From: Siderastrea siderea
Lineage: Eukaryota; Cnidaria; Anthozoa; Scleractinia; Rhizangiidae
Assembly (NCBI GenBank): GCA_964030785.1
Contig: OZ034975.1
Location: forward strand, 39,393,569-39,457,568
Length of the DNA stretch: 64,000 nt
Direction of reading: 5' to 3'
In this document: piece after piece, positions 1 through 12,404 of the stretch
Layout of the letters: each line of letters starts with the position of its first letter
How positions within the stretch are numbered: position 1 is the stretch's first letter
The notes under the pieces: generated by a model
Seen by the model: the letters and a program-made list of their open reading frames with translations, nothing else
Told to the model about the DNA's origin: nothing
The model's database searches: none
Translations under genes and position numbers: made by a program

Positions 1-10
1 GAAGCTCTTT

Positions 11-595
11 TTAGTCGGATTTTGTTTTCTGAAGACATCGACTAGCGAAAATTCTTCCATCATTGTGACAACTTTTGACAACTTTATCCCGATAAATAGT
101 AGGTTTCCATGGGGAACCATCTTTTTTATCTACCGCTTCCAGGGTAACATTCCAGTCACCACCTATAATGAGGCTTCCAGTGTCCGTATTGGATACCAAG
201 AATGTAGTCAAATTGTGCAAAAAACCTAGCTGTTGTTGTAAGTCGTTAGGAGCATAAATATTGCACAGAGAAATGCTGGCGGTATCGGTTCGTAAGTCAA
301 TTGACACAATTCTTCCATTCCGATCTTTGTTACAATTTTCAATAGTATGTCCAAAGGAAGGGTTAATTAAGATACATACACCTCGACTATGTGTTGAACC
401 GTGTGAAAAGAAAATATCACCTCCCCATTCATTTCTCCACACATTTTCATCCTTTCGCTCTGAATAAATTTCTTGAAGAAAATAGAATTGACAATTTTGA
501 TCTCTTAAAAAACTGAAAATACTACTTCTTTTTACTCGATTTCTCAAACCCCGAACGTTTAAGGACATGATACAACATTTACTTTGATCTGTCAT
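11..595 (-). pseudogene. LINE ORF2 N-terminus, APE-type endonuclease, frameshifted
   Basis: This frame of 194 codons is the N-terminal apurinic-type endonuclease domain that nicks target DNA for LINE integration. Family motifs are visible in order: SLNVRGL near residue 11, FLQEIYS near 39, NIYAPND near 112 and IIGGDWNV near 142. The start is an ATG at 595, following the ORF1 piece by about 480 bp. Near positions 60-75 the meaningful frame changes: the annotated frame ends in nonsense and a stop at 11-13, while the neighbouring frame reads EEFSLVDVFRKQNPTKKSF, typical of the next endonuclease segment. A one-base indel therefore breaks ORF2. The family call is firm; activity is excluded. Confidence 0.85.
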
Positions 596-1072
596 AATGG
601 AAAGTTGAAATGATTAGAAAAAACGGACTATAAAAGTAATTGTTAATTAACCTACTGTCTGCAAAACTTTTAACTAGGAAAGGGTATAGCCGATAACGTA
701 ATGAACTACATAACACAGTAACATAAACGAGACACAATACACATAAATCGACCGAGAATAACACTAAAACATTGAAGGTAACAAGGGAGAACAATACACA
801 CACACACACTTAGAACATACAAATACAATGAGAGGTGAAAGTTCTACACTTAATCCGTACTCACCGCCCCAAAGCGAATTGTTGGGCATTCATCTGCATG
901 TAGACGTGCTGCATCCCCAAGTGGCAATATAATAGAAACGAAAACTAATGCAAATTACGTGTATCCGCTAAAATTAGCATAATATACAGGGAAGAGTTTA
1001 TACAAAATAAATATATAACCAAAACTCAAGAAAAATACGATATCTGAAGGTTATCTAAATTGGACCGTAAAG

Positions 1073-1254
1073 TTATTCTAGAGGTGTGTCCGGCGCAATG
1101 TACTTGCCATTAATAAACAGTTGATCAGGATGCGCTTTACTAAAATGGGCCTTGTAACCTTTGCTTAACGCGTCTTGAAATTTCTTCTTTTGTTTTTTCC
1201 TTAAATCATAAAGTTCTTTAGGAATATCATCATATACGAAGAAGTCCTTTCCCT
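1073..1254 (-). pseudogene. LINE ORF1 C-terminal fragment
   Basis: About 60 codons end in TAA at 1073-1075. The peptide is basic (YDLRKKQKKKFQDALSKGYK, then a FINGKYI stretch), as expected for the C-terminal RNA-binding part of LINE ORF1 proteins, and it precedes ORF2 on the same strand. It has no start codon and begins abruptly at about 1254. Assignment rests on composition, the FINGKYI-like ending and position, not on an alignment. Confidence 0.6.
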
Positions 1255-2110
1255 ATATTATGTTGAAGGTGAACACGTGTAAACATGACGTTCGCCGGCA
1301 ATTTTCCTACGCTTGAAAACTTCGAGTGAACGCGTTGTTTTCCTAAACATTTTCCGTTGTTTTCCCGAGTAGTTGAACGCGGCATTTAAGGAAGTTTAGC
1401 AGTTGCAATTGTTGACTGTTAACAGAAGAAAAACATGATATTCGCATAAAATTTTTCTGCCCTCGATAACTTCTGGGGACGACGTTGTTTCCCAAACATT
1501 TTCTGTCGTTTTCCCGAGGGGTGAACGTGGCGTTTGTGGGACGACACACTCATGACTATTCTCTATTCGCACACAAAACAAGACATTCGACTGCAAATTT
1601 TCCTGTGCCCCAAGCCATCCGCCAGAATTAAATCTAGTAGAATTAAATCAAAGCCACGCAAAATATTTTAATGTGAACATAGACTATTAGCAGTCCCTTT
1701 CTGTACAGCCGAGAACGCGCACGAAATAGCCGACCGAAAAAGCCGGCGAAATCATGACCGAACGAGCAATAAGGGGCTGGGGGAGTCTCTTCTCGATTTT
1801 CTCCTCGCTCCAGTCTCGCCGCGCTGTTGATATCTCGCGTCCTCGGCTCTTAAAGAAACAGCTAACAGTCTAATGTTAGCATTAAACCTTCGACATTAAA
1901 GCGTCGAAAATCAAACCAGTTTGTTTGCCTTGGGAGGGGAGGGGTACTCCGGGAACGTGCTGCTGGACAAGGTATGGTTTTTAGCCTCTCGGTCCTGAAC
2001 ATGGTATAGGATTTTATGATAGTCTCTCCTAACGTCAGAGTTTGAACTTGTCCTAAACAGGGTATGTCGCACGATTGTCGCCGTTAAATATGGCTTATAC
2101 AATTACTGTA
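1255..2110. other. Intergenic, small duplicated block
   Basis: No gene is supported here. Two related blocks of about 65 bp (1325-1390 and 1480-1545) share the words AAACATTTTCCGT/AAACATTTTCTGT and GTTTTCCCGAG, about 155 bp apart. Around 1970-2060 lies a GGTATGGTTTTTAGCC / GGTATAGGATTTT motif that recurs at 24460-24510, so both are probably copies of one dispersed repeat. Confidence 0.5.
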
Positions 2111-2119
2111 GTCAGCAGT

Positions 2120-4000
2120 CCTAGATCTGGCTGGTACCGTTCTTTTCAGGTGATTTGGTCACTTTTGACAGTTTGCTTATCTAGAATGCCTTGGTTGTGA
2201 CAACTGATTTGAAAATTTGGGCTGGTTTGGTCAGTTCCGTCAATCTAGCCTCATGGACCGCTTTGGACATTTAAACCGGGTCCATTTCTTCATTCCAGCT
2301 GTTCTAGTCAGCTTGATCGGTTTGGTCATTAAGGCTGGTTGAGACATTAAGGTTGTTGTTGTACGTCTCAGGTGGTGTGGTCAATTTTGACACTTAGCTT
2401 GCCTTGGATGTCTTGGATGTGATGACTGGTTCGGAAATTTGGGCTGGTTTGGTCAATTCTGCCAGTCTGGCCACGTGGGCTAATAAATTTAGACATTTAA
2501 ACTGGTTTCAACGTTTAGGCCCATTTGTTCATTATGGATCAGTCTGGCCAATTTTGGTTGGTTTGGCTATTAAGACCAGTTGAGACATTAAGGCTTGCAT
2601 TATACCTTTCACGTATTTTGATCACTTTTGACAGTTTGCTTGCCTAGGATGCCTTGGGCATCACCACTGAGTTGGAAATTTGGGCTGGTTTGGTCAGTTC
2701 TGTCAGTCTGGCCACATTGGCCACTTGGACATCTAAACTGGTTTCGACAGTTTGGCCCATCTATTCATTCGAGATGGTTTGGCCACTTTTGGTCGGTTTG
2801 GTCATTAAGGCCAGTTGAGACATTAACAGTATTGCTGTACTTCTTAGGTGGTGTGGTCACTTCTGACAGTTTGTCTATCTAGGATACCTTGGAAATAACA
2901 ACTGGGTTGGAATTTTGGGCTGGTTTGGTCACTTTTGTCAGTCTGGCCACATGGCCACTTTGGACATTTAAACTGGTTTCGACATTTAGGCCTATTGTTC
3001 ATTCTGGATGGTTTGGCCACTTTTGGTCGGTTTGGTTGTTGTACTTCTTAGGTGGTGTGGTCACTTCTGACAGTTTGTCTATATAGGATGCCTTGGACAT
3101 GACAACTGAGTTGGAAATTTGGGCTGGTTTGGTCACTTTTGTCAGTCTGGCCCCATGGCCACTTTGGACATTTAAACCAGTTTAGACATTTAGGCCCATT
3201 TGTTCATTCTGGATGGTTTGGCATCTTTTGGTCAGTTTGGTCATTAAAGCCAGTTAAGACATAAATGGTGTTGTTGTACTTCTCAGGCAGTGTGGTCACT
3301 TTTGACAGTTTGTTTATCTAGGATGTCTTGGGCATGACCACTGAGTTGGAAATTTGGGCTGGTTTGGTCAGTTCTGTCAGTCTGGCCACATGGGCCACTT
3401 TGGACATTTAAACTGGTTTCGACATTTAGGCCCATTTGTTCATACTGGATGTTTTGGACACTTTTGTCATTAAGGCCAGTTAAGACATTAATGGTGTTGT
3501 TGTAAGGTGGTGTGGTCACTTTTGACAGTTTACTTGCCTAGGATGCCTTGGGCATGACAACTAAGTTGGACATTTGGGCTGGTTTTGGTCATTTCTGTCA
3601 GTGTGGCCACGTGGTCCACTTTGGATATTTAAACCAGTTTCGACATTTAGGCCCATTTTTTCATTCTGGATGGTCTGGCCACTTTTTGTTGTTTTGGTCG
3701 TTAAGGCTAGTTAAGACATAAATGGTGTTGTTGTACTTCATTTTTACAGTTTGTTTTCCTGGGGCTGGTTTGGTCACTTGTGTCAGTCTGGCCACATGGG
3801 CCACTTTGGTCATATCAACCGGTTTCGACATTTAGGCCCATTTGTCCATTCCAGCTGTTCTGCTCATTTAGGTTAATTTTGACATTTAGGCAACTTTAAA
3901 CACTGAGGCTTATTTGTTCTCACGGTCTAGCTGGACCTTTCAACCGGTTTCAAATGTTAGGCCAGTTAGACATTAAGGTCCATTTTGAAAGGTTAGGAAT
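2120..4000. repeat. Degenerate ~0.22-kb tandem satellite, about 8 units
   Basis: The word GGCTGGTTTGGTCA recurs at about 2220, 2444, 2684, 2920, 3123, 3358, 3578 and 3763, giving unit lengths of about 185-240 bp. Each unit also holds GTCAGTCTGGCCAC, a GACATTTAGGCCCA block and TTCTGGATGGTTTGG. The units are diverged and differ by small deletions. Open frames inside are by-products of the repeat. The plus strand is rich in G and T. Confidence 0.9.
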
Positions 4001-4737
4001 TAAGGTCTAAATTGATAAGTTTGTGTGCCAAGTGTTGATTTTTCAACAGTGATTAGTCATCATCTACTGTCGTTGAGTTTCATCTAGTGATAAAGTACAC
4101 AACAGAATATTTATTGTTTTAGATGAAGTCTACTTTCATTAATGTTTTGCACATAACATTTATACATTGTTCCCAGGTGCACGTATTCTGTTAAATATAA
4201 TTCATTCACCTTGAAAACAAGTCAGGACTTGCACTTAAGAAGGTTGATTATTTCAGGGCTAGGTCATGTGCTTTTTTTGCAACTAAACATACAAAATCCG
4301 TGATGAGAAAAATTGGAAAAGAAATGCAGATGATGCCCAACAACCTGTATGCACGCAAGAGAAAGGTGTCACGAACAAGAATGTTTGATCCTTGAACTTG
4401 TCACTACATGTTGTTCATAGCATACAAGACTGTTTTGGGTTGACCATTGGAACTATCTTGTTTTCAACCAACAGTTTGTGATTATCCACAACTTGACGAA
4501 GCAACAACTAAAATAATACCCCTTAAAGGGACCGTAACATACCGTATTTTCCATGAAATCAATGGTGCCGTACCGGTAAATTAGAGTCATGGCTACCAAC
4601 GCTAGTGAAATGGCTACGTGTGAGTTACCTGGTACAACAATAGCGTACCTGGGCCTGGGTGTTCGAAAGCTGATTAACGCTAATCCACGACTAAAAGTTA
4701 ACTAGGGTGTTTGTTGTGCTCATTAAAAAAAGAGCTT

Positions 4738-4943
4738 TTAACCCTTTAAGCCCCAAGAGTGACAAGCATCTAATTTCTCCTTACATTATCACTAGTTGAT
4801 CATATATACGGGTCATGAGAATAAAGGAAGTGATCACCAGAGATGAAATGTGTTGATGTTTAATCAAATTCTCCCAACTAGTAACATAAGAAATATATAG
4901 AGAACAGTGAGGAGAATATGCATGTGGATATTAGGGCTTAAGG
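4738..4943. mobile_element. MITE, TTAACCCTTTAAGCC family, copy 1
   Basis: The block begins TTAACCCTTTAAGCCCC and ends with the inverted GGGCTTAAGG. It shares internal words (AATAAAGGAAGTGATCAC, AGAATATGCAT) with a better preserved copy at 53245-53429 and a fragment at 14345-14450. The three copies, one inside the giant transposon, show that this is a dispersed short inverted-repeat family. Confidence 0.65.
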
Positions 4944-6897
4944 AGGCTCGAAACAGTTTTGTTGGGCGCGCGCAGACTGGGTTCCAATTTTCCCGTGAGA
5001 CTCAAAAATTAAAACAAACAAACAAAAATGGCGTCGCGCTCTCGTCTGAATTTAATATTTTGCGCCGGTCTTTTAAAAGCTGCGTGTAGGCAAGGTTGAA
5101 AACGACTGGAACTTAGGTGACAATTCACTTGAATCACGTCCTCTTCAATGTTACCAGCGCGATCGCCAACTCAGCCGCATATGAAGCGCAGTAAGCTTAT
5201 ATTCAGAGGCTGAACTGTGCTAGAGAGGACGGTGACTTCAAAACTCTCTCATCTCCAGTGAAATCGTATAAAGGCCCTAGAATAGTCGCCTTTTTACCAT
5301 TAGTTTCTTTAACTGGCTGTTTTGACCACGGAAGCCTTTTCTACGTCCAGGTCGCAGGAAAAAAGTCTGGCACCGTTTCCGTGCCAGGGCAAATTTTTCG
5401 CGAACTCCGATTCGTATTTCTGAGAAAACATTCCCATTTAGAAAAAAGACAAAAATTAAAAAACAGGCACACACACACGTTTACGGTGTTGTTAGCAAAA
5501 ACAATGTAGACTACAGTAAAAGGTTTTTGTCTTCACATCATGAAATAACAGGGCAAGAATTTAAAACTGAAAGAAAAAATTTGTGTAACAAAATTAAATT
5601 TGCAGTGAGCGAAAAAAAATACCTTGTGAAACAGACAGATTTTGACTCAATAGAGAGACTTATTCATGTCGAAATGTTGACAAACCAGCCGCTACAAAGA
5701 AAATATTACAAACAATGAGGTGAAAGATTCGCTTTCTATTTTGCTGAAGTGGTAGTTTCAATCTCAGTTTCACCGTAAATCTGTTTACTTGCGAAACAAA
5801 ATTAAAAAGCGAACAAGAGAATTTCAAAACAATTCATCGCGCGCTATATTTTTATCAGCAGTCAGCTCGCTAAAAACAAGTTAGTTTTTTCAAGTTAGTT
5901 TTCTGGGAAATACTCCACATTTCCGGATAAAAGAAGTGCTCTCTTATTTGCTTAATTAAGTGATAGTGCGATAGTTTGGTGGTAATACGTTTTTTTTCCG
6001 TAATGCTAAAAGAAAAACCGACCTGTAGAATAATTTCAAAACATTACCGCGCACTATCTTTGTAAATTCGTTTGGTACGAAATACTCCAAATGTTCGGAT
6101 AAAAGAAATGGTTTCTATCTTTCCGAACTGGTAATATTGATAATTTGACTGTTATTGGTTTTTCCTGGGGCGAAAACAATTCTTCAAACCCTCAAAGCGG
6201 TTCTTTTTAAATTGAGTTTTGATCAATCAATCGAACAAGTTTCATCAACAGAGAATTCTTGACAACATTGACACTTATCAAAGATCATCAAAGGTAGTTT
6301 TGTCCTCGTTTCAATACATACCTCTACATAAGGGACGTCTTCAATGTATTGTTTTTATAGTCGGAAATGTTGTCTTTTTGTTAATTCTGTCCTTCTGCTC
6401 CTTTAAGACATATAATCCCGAAGTGGTGTCCATGTACGCGTTACTCAATCCTGATCTCCGTTTGAAGGACAACCTTGCCTGATTGCAGTATTTTCGAAAC
6501 TCCGTTGTTTTTAAGATTTTCAAGCACATTCCACTTTGGTAGAAGTACTTGCTCTCCATCGCATTCAATCGCATACGTTTCCAATCCTCGTTTAGGTTAA
6601 GAATCGTTGACATGTAAATAATTGTACAGTGGTATAAACAGTAAGCTAAAGTCCACCACCGCTTTCGAAAACATGAAGCTGATATTTGTGAACGAACGCT
6701 GCGAACGTTTGCAAACATTTAGAGATAAGTTCAGTTTTCACGGAGTTCAAATAGGCTCTTCAGGCAGACGATAAATCAAAACAAGTACAGAAAGCAGCCT
6801 GTCTTACCAGGATTAAGACAATCTTTGTTTCCAAGGTGTAAAAGAAGCATTAGTCGCCATTCTGAGCGAAGTGCCGATGAATTCACTTGAGATAGAA
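4944..6897. other. AT-rich intergenic DNA, nothing recognised
   Basis: Only short frames occur. A minus-strand frame at 6341-6718 (125 codons) lacks recognisable motifs or clear splice sites. I see no repeat structure beyond poly(A)/poly(T) runs. Confidence 0.5.
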
Positions 6898-8343
6898 TCA
6901 AGCTGCACGAGGAGGAAAACATTCCGCTATATTTGGTGCCAAGGATTCAATGATTTGAAAACAAACGATGTAATGTTCTTCGACAAGCACCGATCCACCC
7001 AAAACGTCACCTTTTGAAACGTAAAGAAAGACATCAGGGCGAAAGAAATGCCCAACGAAATAAACCTGGAATAAACAGACTTGAAACCGCGTGCCGAGAG
7101 TGGCGTGACAATTTCTGCACATGCGCAATTGCCTATCCTGTCGTGTCGAAATTTTCAACATTTTGTAACTTAGGAAGAACATAATTTCGCTTCCGCTCGG
7201 TAAATTTCTTTGATTTCTTGCGTGTTAACTCTTATATGCCCAAAGAGTTTTTCAAGCGAGACTAAAAAAATTCTGTCGTACGGGAGAAAAGAAAGGAGGA
7301 CGTTTCACCGGCATGCTTTGCGCGCTCAGTCAATTATGCGAATTTGTGTTCAAAATGGCGTTCGCGAAGTTGCCCTCCCGCCATTTTTGGTCCGTTTTCT
7401 CAGGTAAGAATCTCGCTTCAATGAGCCGCTACTACAATACCTTTTCAATTTTTGAAAACTTTAGTCTTTGTTCGTTATTTTAGCCGCGACAAAGAAGTAT
7501 TTGTTCGGGAAGAGAGCTCGTAATTGTTTCACAAACATATATTACATGGATCGCTAGGTCTTTCGTTTTGCATTCGGAATGATTGGTCGGCTTACGTTTT
7601 GCTCCATTGTTCCGTTTTCCCTTAAGACCTAAAAACAAAACTCACCTTTATGCAAAGTTAGATCATTGAACGTTCTTCAAACGCTTAGGTCGCCTAAGGT
7701 CTCCAGGTTTTAGAAAGTTACGGCGGTTTGAAATTGTGCTCGAAATAGGCGCCATTTTCACATTTTCACCGAGGAAATGCTACGATTTGAAACCTTGTAA
7801 AACCTTTGCAAAGTCATTACAGGCTGTTGCCTACATATTACCGAACCAGGGATGCTTAATAAACATCAAAAAGACATTTAGCGTGTCAAAAACTCGAGCT
7901 ACTACGAAGGAAAGTTACAGAATCTAAATTTCGAACTCAGCTGGTTCACGAACACATCGCGACATTTGCCGCATATTTGACTCTGAAAGCGAGAAAACGT
8001 TGAACAAGAGAACGGAAACTTGACTTACCTCAAAGAAACAACTTGCTTTCACTCTACAAACAATCGGGGATCTCTTGTTTTCTAAGCAATCCCTGATTTC
8101 CTTTGTGTAAAGAAACAACACAAGCCGTCTTGAGCGAAGATCTGACGGGAAACTCACGTGTCCAAGCACGCTTATTAGGTTTAGAGAAGCTACTCCACTA
8201 AAGGAATATTCGAATTGAACGTTTGAATCAATACAGTGGACATAAAGCAAGTCTGCTGTAGAGAAAGGAACGCAATTTCCATCAACAATTTCCATCGCCT
8301 CGAAGAACTCTCCACTCGCAAATGCAACAAATGAGAAGGTCAC
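6898..8343 (-). CDS. Two-exon hypothetical protein, 160 residues
   Basis: Exon 1 (8343 to 8029) starts with ATG, encodes 105 codons and ends at a strong donor, GAG|GTAAGTC. Exon 2 (7065 to 6898) follows an acceptor TTTATTCCAG|G, encodes 55 codons and a stop, and continues in phase 0. The joined protein has no stop or low-complexity region. It looks soluble, with alternating hydrophobic stretches such as FSFSGVASL-like and YIVCFQIIESLAP segments. I do not recognise the family. Two short inverted copies of a GGACGTTTCACCGGCATG block flank it (about 7298 and 8360-8405), so it could be cargo of an inverted-repeat element. Further exons between the two cannot be excluded. Confidence 0.45.
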
Positions 8344-8406
8344 GTGATAGACGCTTTGATAATATGCTTTGACTAGGCGCGCAAAGCATGCCGGTGAAAC
8401 GTCCTC
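7294..8406. repeat. Inverted pair of a 40-bp block around exon 1
   Basis: The word AGGAGGACGTTTCACCGG with the following CATGCTTTGCGCGC occurs on the plus strand at about 7294-7338 and inverted at about 8366-8406. Similarity ends soon on both sides. The pair encloses 1.1 kb including exon 1 of the two-exon gene. It could be the ends of an old inverted-repeat element or two shared promoter-like blocks. Confidence 0.6.
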
Positions 8407-9303
8407 CTTAGGAGAAAAGTTAAAGGTAAATTCGTAAAAAAGTGTTTTTTGCTGAAAGTTTTCGACAGAATTTTCTTTAACTTAATCCTCAGGTAGCTTA
8501 CTAGAATCAAAAGGCCGTATGCAAAATTTAAAGAAATTTCACCGTCAAATTTTCAAGCAAACTCATGATATCTCTATTTTATGGTCATACTTCGAAACCC
8601 AACTGCGTTGCCATGGCAACAAATTTCTTAAGGAATCTACAAAAAATTGACACTTTGATATTATCGTTATTTTAATTTTGTGGCAAAATTTGATCATGAT
8701 TGGCCAACTCTAACCTAAATATTTTAACTCCCAAATATAATGCATCGAAAAAACAAGAACCCTTTCGAGCCACCTTAAAGGGTTAAAATAAGGTCATTTT
8801 GAGCCTATGGTAAAGAAAACTCTAATTCTAAACTAAAGGCGAAAAAATATTTTGGTTAAGTCTTAATTGATTAGCAATCAAACTGGAATCAAAGTTTACT
8901 CTAATCCTGGCTTAGCTTAGTCATGCTTTGGACAACAGGCCCCTGGAAACCATTGTATCTTAAGGACAAAATAATTTGGGCCATGCCTGACAAAAAGGGA
9001 CCTTATTACATATTTTGTTACTGTTCCTCTGTGGAAAGTAAAGATAGACCACTGTGTGTTATTAGTGTAATAACAATCACAGAAAATTTGCCTCTAAATC
9101 AGTAAAGTCAGCAGTCAGAAACTGGTTATTGTACAGCCTCAGATATGGTACGGCTAGTTAACCCAAGTTTCTACTGAAATGACATATTTTTCATTAGGCC
9201 CCTTTTAGTTTGGCACAGCCTTTGAATATGTTGTTATTATTTTAGAGTCTAGTCATTAACAGGTTTTTGCCAGTGTTTCTGCTTGACATAAGCAATTCTC
9301 CAC
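8407..9303. other. Intergenic, no gene seen
   Basis: Only one short frame (8923-9105) occurs, without supporting features. GGACAACAGGCCCCTGG at about 8930 resembles the end of the dispersed GGGCC..TTGTTCAAA inverted-repeat family seen whole at 47309-47526. Confidence 0.4.
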
Positions 9304-9985
9304 TCAGCTTGTTACAGCAAGAACAGTTTCCCTTTTGAAAACTGTTTCTCCAGAAGCACATAGTGATTTGATTCTTTGAACAGGAATGAAACAAGCAGGC
9401 CCAAACACATCAAAGGTGTTACACAAGATTTCCACAGGAGCTCCAAATGTGTAGTGTTCAGGGTGTTTTGAATACTTGTTCACTCGGGCAATATAAAATT
9501 CATATCTCTGGTCTTGTGAATTGGACAACATTGATTTAACTTTAATGCGATGACGGAAGAATGTCATAACTTGTCCTGGTCTCACATCATCACATCCTGT
9601 GGTGGCAGCTAGAGACCCTTCTGTTCCTGCCCAGTTAGCTAGAACAAATGAATTCCTTGTGGTCTGACTTTGCTGTGATCCATAAAGCAGTGAGCCAATT
9701 TTAATGGCTTTGAATTCTGAGACAGTGAAGGGCATTTCAATGGTAGTCCTTGTATCAAGTCCCAAAAGCTCCCGGCACACTACTTTAAGTGCATTCAAGT
9801 CATCACTGTCTAGAGTTTCATCTTTAATGGCTGATGCTGGACAAATGCAACTATTTGATGTCCAGTCACAAGAACTTAAATATTGAACAGTTGCTTCCCT
9901 GTGTTCTTGAAGACTAAGATACTGTTCTATTGGTTGCTGAGTAACTTTGACTGATCCTGAACTCTGGCAATTATCAAAAAACTCT

Positions 9986-11437
9986 TTAAAAGAATCCAGC
10001 CAGATACATATCAGGGTACTTAAAGTCCTTGACCTTAGCCTGCATCAAAAACCTTCTCATTAACTGGATCTCAATTGAACAGTTGTTTGTATGATACGAG
10101 CCCAAAATGCCATTGAATCTCTCAAAGCTAAAACACCAGAAGGAATGAAATGGTCCATAATCAATAAGGCATTCTTTCAAATGTCCATGAAGATGCATAT
10201 TAGGAGTGACAAGATCCTTTCCATACAAATCCTCAAATGTTTTGCAAAATTCCATTAAGTATCTATCTCCAATTTCAATATCATTATCAGTCAGAACTCT
10301 CTTCCCAAGATACTTGCAAGCAAGAACAAAGTGCCGCCAACACTCAAGGTGGTTATCAGGAAGAACTCCTTTCAGGGCAAACACTGAATACACTATTGTC
10401 CAATTTTTCCACTGATCTGCCGTGAATCCTGAAAAACTGCATGAGATCTTTCCCGGAATACGGCCAATATCTTGCGGGACTGCCATGGAATCTACTAGTT
10501 CTTGGATTCTTTGAAAGTCCTCATCACTTATGAAGTCATTCTTCTCATTCAACCACACATTTTTCATCATGTGTTTGGCTGTCCCGAGGTAAAGATTATG
10601 CATGGGATCCACGACAAAATAGCGTATACAGTCAAAGTACTCAAGCTCTCGTAAAACTGAGTACCTGGCACCTAACTCTGAACAAAGTCGTTGCTGTGAT
10701 GCAGCACTTGTTTCTTCCAATGTTCTCTTTGCAGAACACTTATGTTCTGAAGAGTTTCGAGGCTGCCAGTTCTCTCGATCAAAACCACTGAATTCAAGGT
10801 CTCCTCCAGAATTAAAATGCTTCTTACAACGGGAACAACCTTGAGATGCCATGTGACCAAGGAATCCTCCAATTTTCCTTGTAGCTGGAATATCTGCTGA
10901 AACACAGATTAAGCCGACTTTGATCGGACGTTTAAATAAACTTCCATAGACAGAGAAACGTTCTTTGCAGGCCCAGAGTGTCTTCAATTCCTGAACAAGT
11001 GGTTCCAAAAAAGTGTTTGCAGTAAGTTTTGGTTCTGAAGGGCCAGGTAAAATGCCAACAACAATAATGTTCTCCATTTTATACCTCTCATGCCGAGGAA
11101 GGTTGAGTAACACAAGGTAAACTACTCCAACAGATCCAGGGGAATGTTTGTGTGGCCAAAACCAGTCAACATTAAGCATAACAGCTAAGCTGTTAATGTT
11201 GCAAAAAAACCCAGATGATGAGAGCTCCTTCCAGACATTTACCTGATATATGTCTGTTTTGACATTGTCAGGAACAATTTGTTTCCTCCATTCTTGGCAC
11301 TTCCCTCAAAAGCCAGGCCTACTAAGGAGAACCTGTAGTGATTTGATCACAGAATTGTAAGGATATACCATCCTTGGGTATAAAAATGTCTTTGTCCCAG
11401 TGCGCACAGTCTTTAGGAGTATTTCATCACATGGTCC
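9986..11437 (-). pseudogene. EnSpm transposase core exon (Tnp2 + DUF4218-like)
   Basis: This is the longest preserved piece of the dead CACTA transposase. Reading from the acceptor at 11437, it encodes LLKTVRTGTKTFLYPRMVYP, a stop at 11306-11308, then an open run from about 11305 to the stop at 9986. The Asp of VDPMHNL and neighbouring acidic residues belong to the predicted RNase-H-like catalytic fold. A Cys pair in CSRCKKHF precedes them. Just downstream the sensible frame (WLDSFKEFFDN) is shifted by one base, so the ending at 9986 is an artefact of a frameshift near 10005. Confidence 0.8.
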
Positions 11438-12404
11438 CTATAAATAAAGAGCAAACAGCCAAAATAAAAAATATGAATTGACAAAAATGACATTTAGAAT
11501 GTTCTTTTCAAAAGCGACATGTATTACCAGCAATTCCTTCAGGCTAAGCTCATTGATATACATGAAAAAAATAAATAACTAAATAAGGGAATATTATTCC
11601 TCCAACACTTCTTTCTTCACTAAAGTTGGGTTTTGAAACAATCAAATCAAGTGGTAAGAGAAGGAAAAATGTCAACAAGTCCATTGAATCTCACTTTGAT
11701 AATAATAATGAACATGCAAATTAGGAGGGTGTCTAACAACTTTGTAAAATTGTGACCAACTGGGGATAAATCCTAAGTGTTTCTGGTGAACAATAAATAA
11801 CTAGTGGAGTGGTATTTGACTGTCAAAACTGACACTACAGGTCTTGTCAAGAGTGGTTTGCTAACAGGAAATAAATAAACTTGCGTGAATCACTTAACAA
11901 CGATTTAATTTTTTCAAGCCTCACAACTGCAATGCAATGTAATTCTGGTTACAGTAGTTTTCCATTGTTGTGCTGTTTTACCGTATAAAAGCAAAGAGAA
12001 CGGGCAAAATATTACAGCACATCACACTGTACAATCCCAGTTTGACCGGTTTTTTGCTGAAGGAGGACGAAGCAAAACAAAATGCAGTGGAATAATAAAC
12101 CTCTTTTTCATTATTTTGGTCGATAATATGCACGGATGTTTTACTCCACATGTATTATCTACCAAAACACCAAATTAGTGTTTGTATCACCGCATGTTGA
12201 CCCTGAATGAAACTGATTGCATAATAATTTGACTTTATGACTTTATATATACATGTAGTTTTGTGACACATGGTAAGGAATTAGCCAATCACTTAGGTGG
12301 GGAGGGGCAAGCTAAGTTTCAATTAAAAGTTCTTACTAGTTTTCCAATGGATTGCTAGGGATGGTGGGGATTGGATTTATTGGTAGACAATAGAAGTAGA
12401 CTTA
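11438..12404 (-). other. Intron of the EnSpm transposase pseudogene
   Basis: AT-rich non-coding DNA between the donor near 12405 and the acceptor at 11437-11438. Nothing else is recognised in it. Confidence 0.6.

Larger units (their letters stand above)
1..1254 (-). mobile_element. Decayed non-LTR retrotransposon (LINE), ORF1 end and ORF2 start
   Basis: Two pieces of a LINE lie in the expected order on the minus strand: the end of an ORF1-like protein (1254 to 1073), a spacer of about 480 bp, then the start of ORF2 (595 downward, running off the left edge). Homology stops abruptly at about 1254, so most of ORF1 is missing, through 5' truncation or a later insertion. ORF2 carries a frameshift. 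The copy is dead. The exact clade (L1/Tx1-like is likely from the endonuclease style) cannot be fixed without the reverse transcriptase, which lies outside the window. Confidence 0.8.

Noticed and set aside
355..470. Plus-strand frame 261-467
   Set aside because: It is the complement of the LINE endonuclease coding sequence, whose motifs are clear on the minus strand.
6341..6718. 125-codon minus-strand frame as a gene
   Set aside because: No domain, no convincing splice sites, and composition of AT-rich random sequence.
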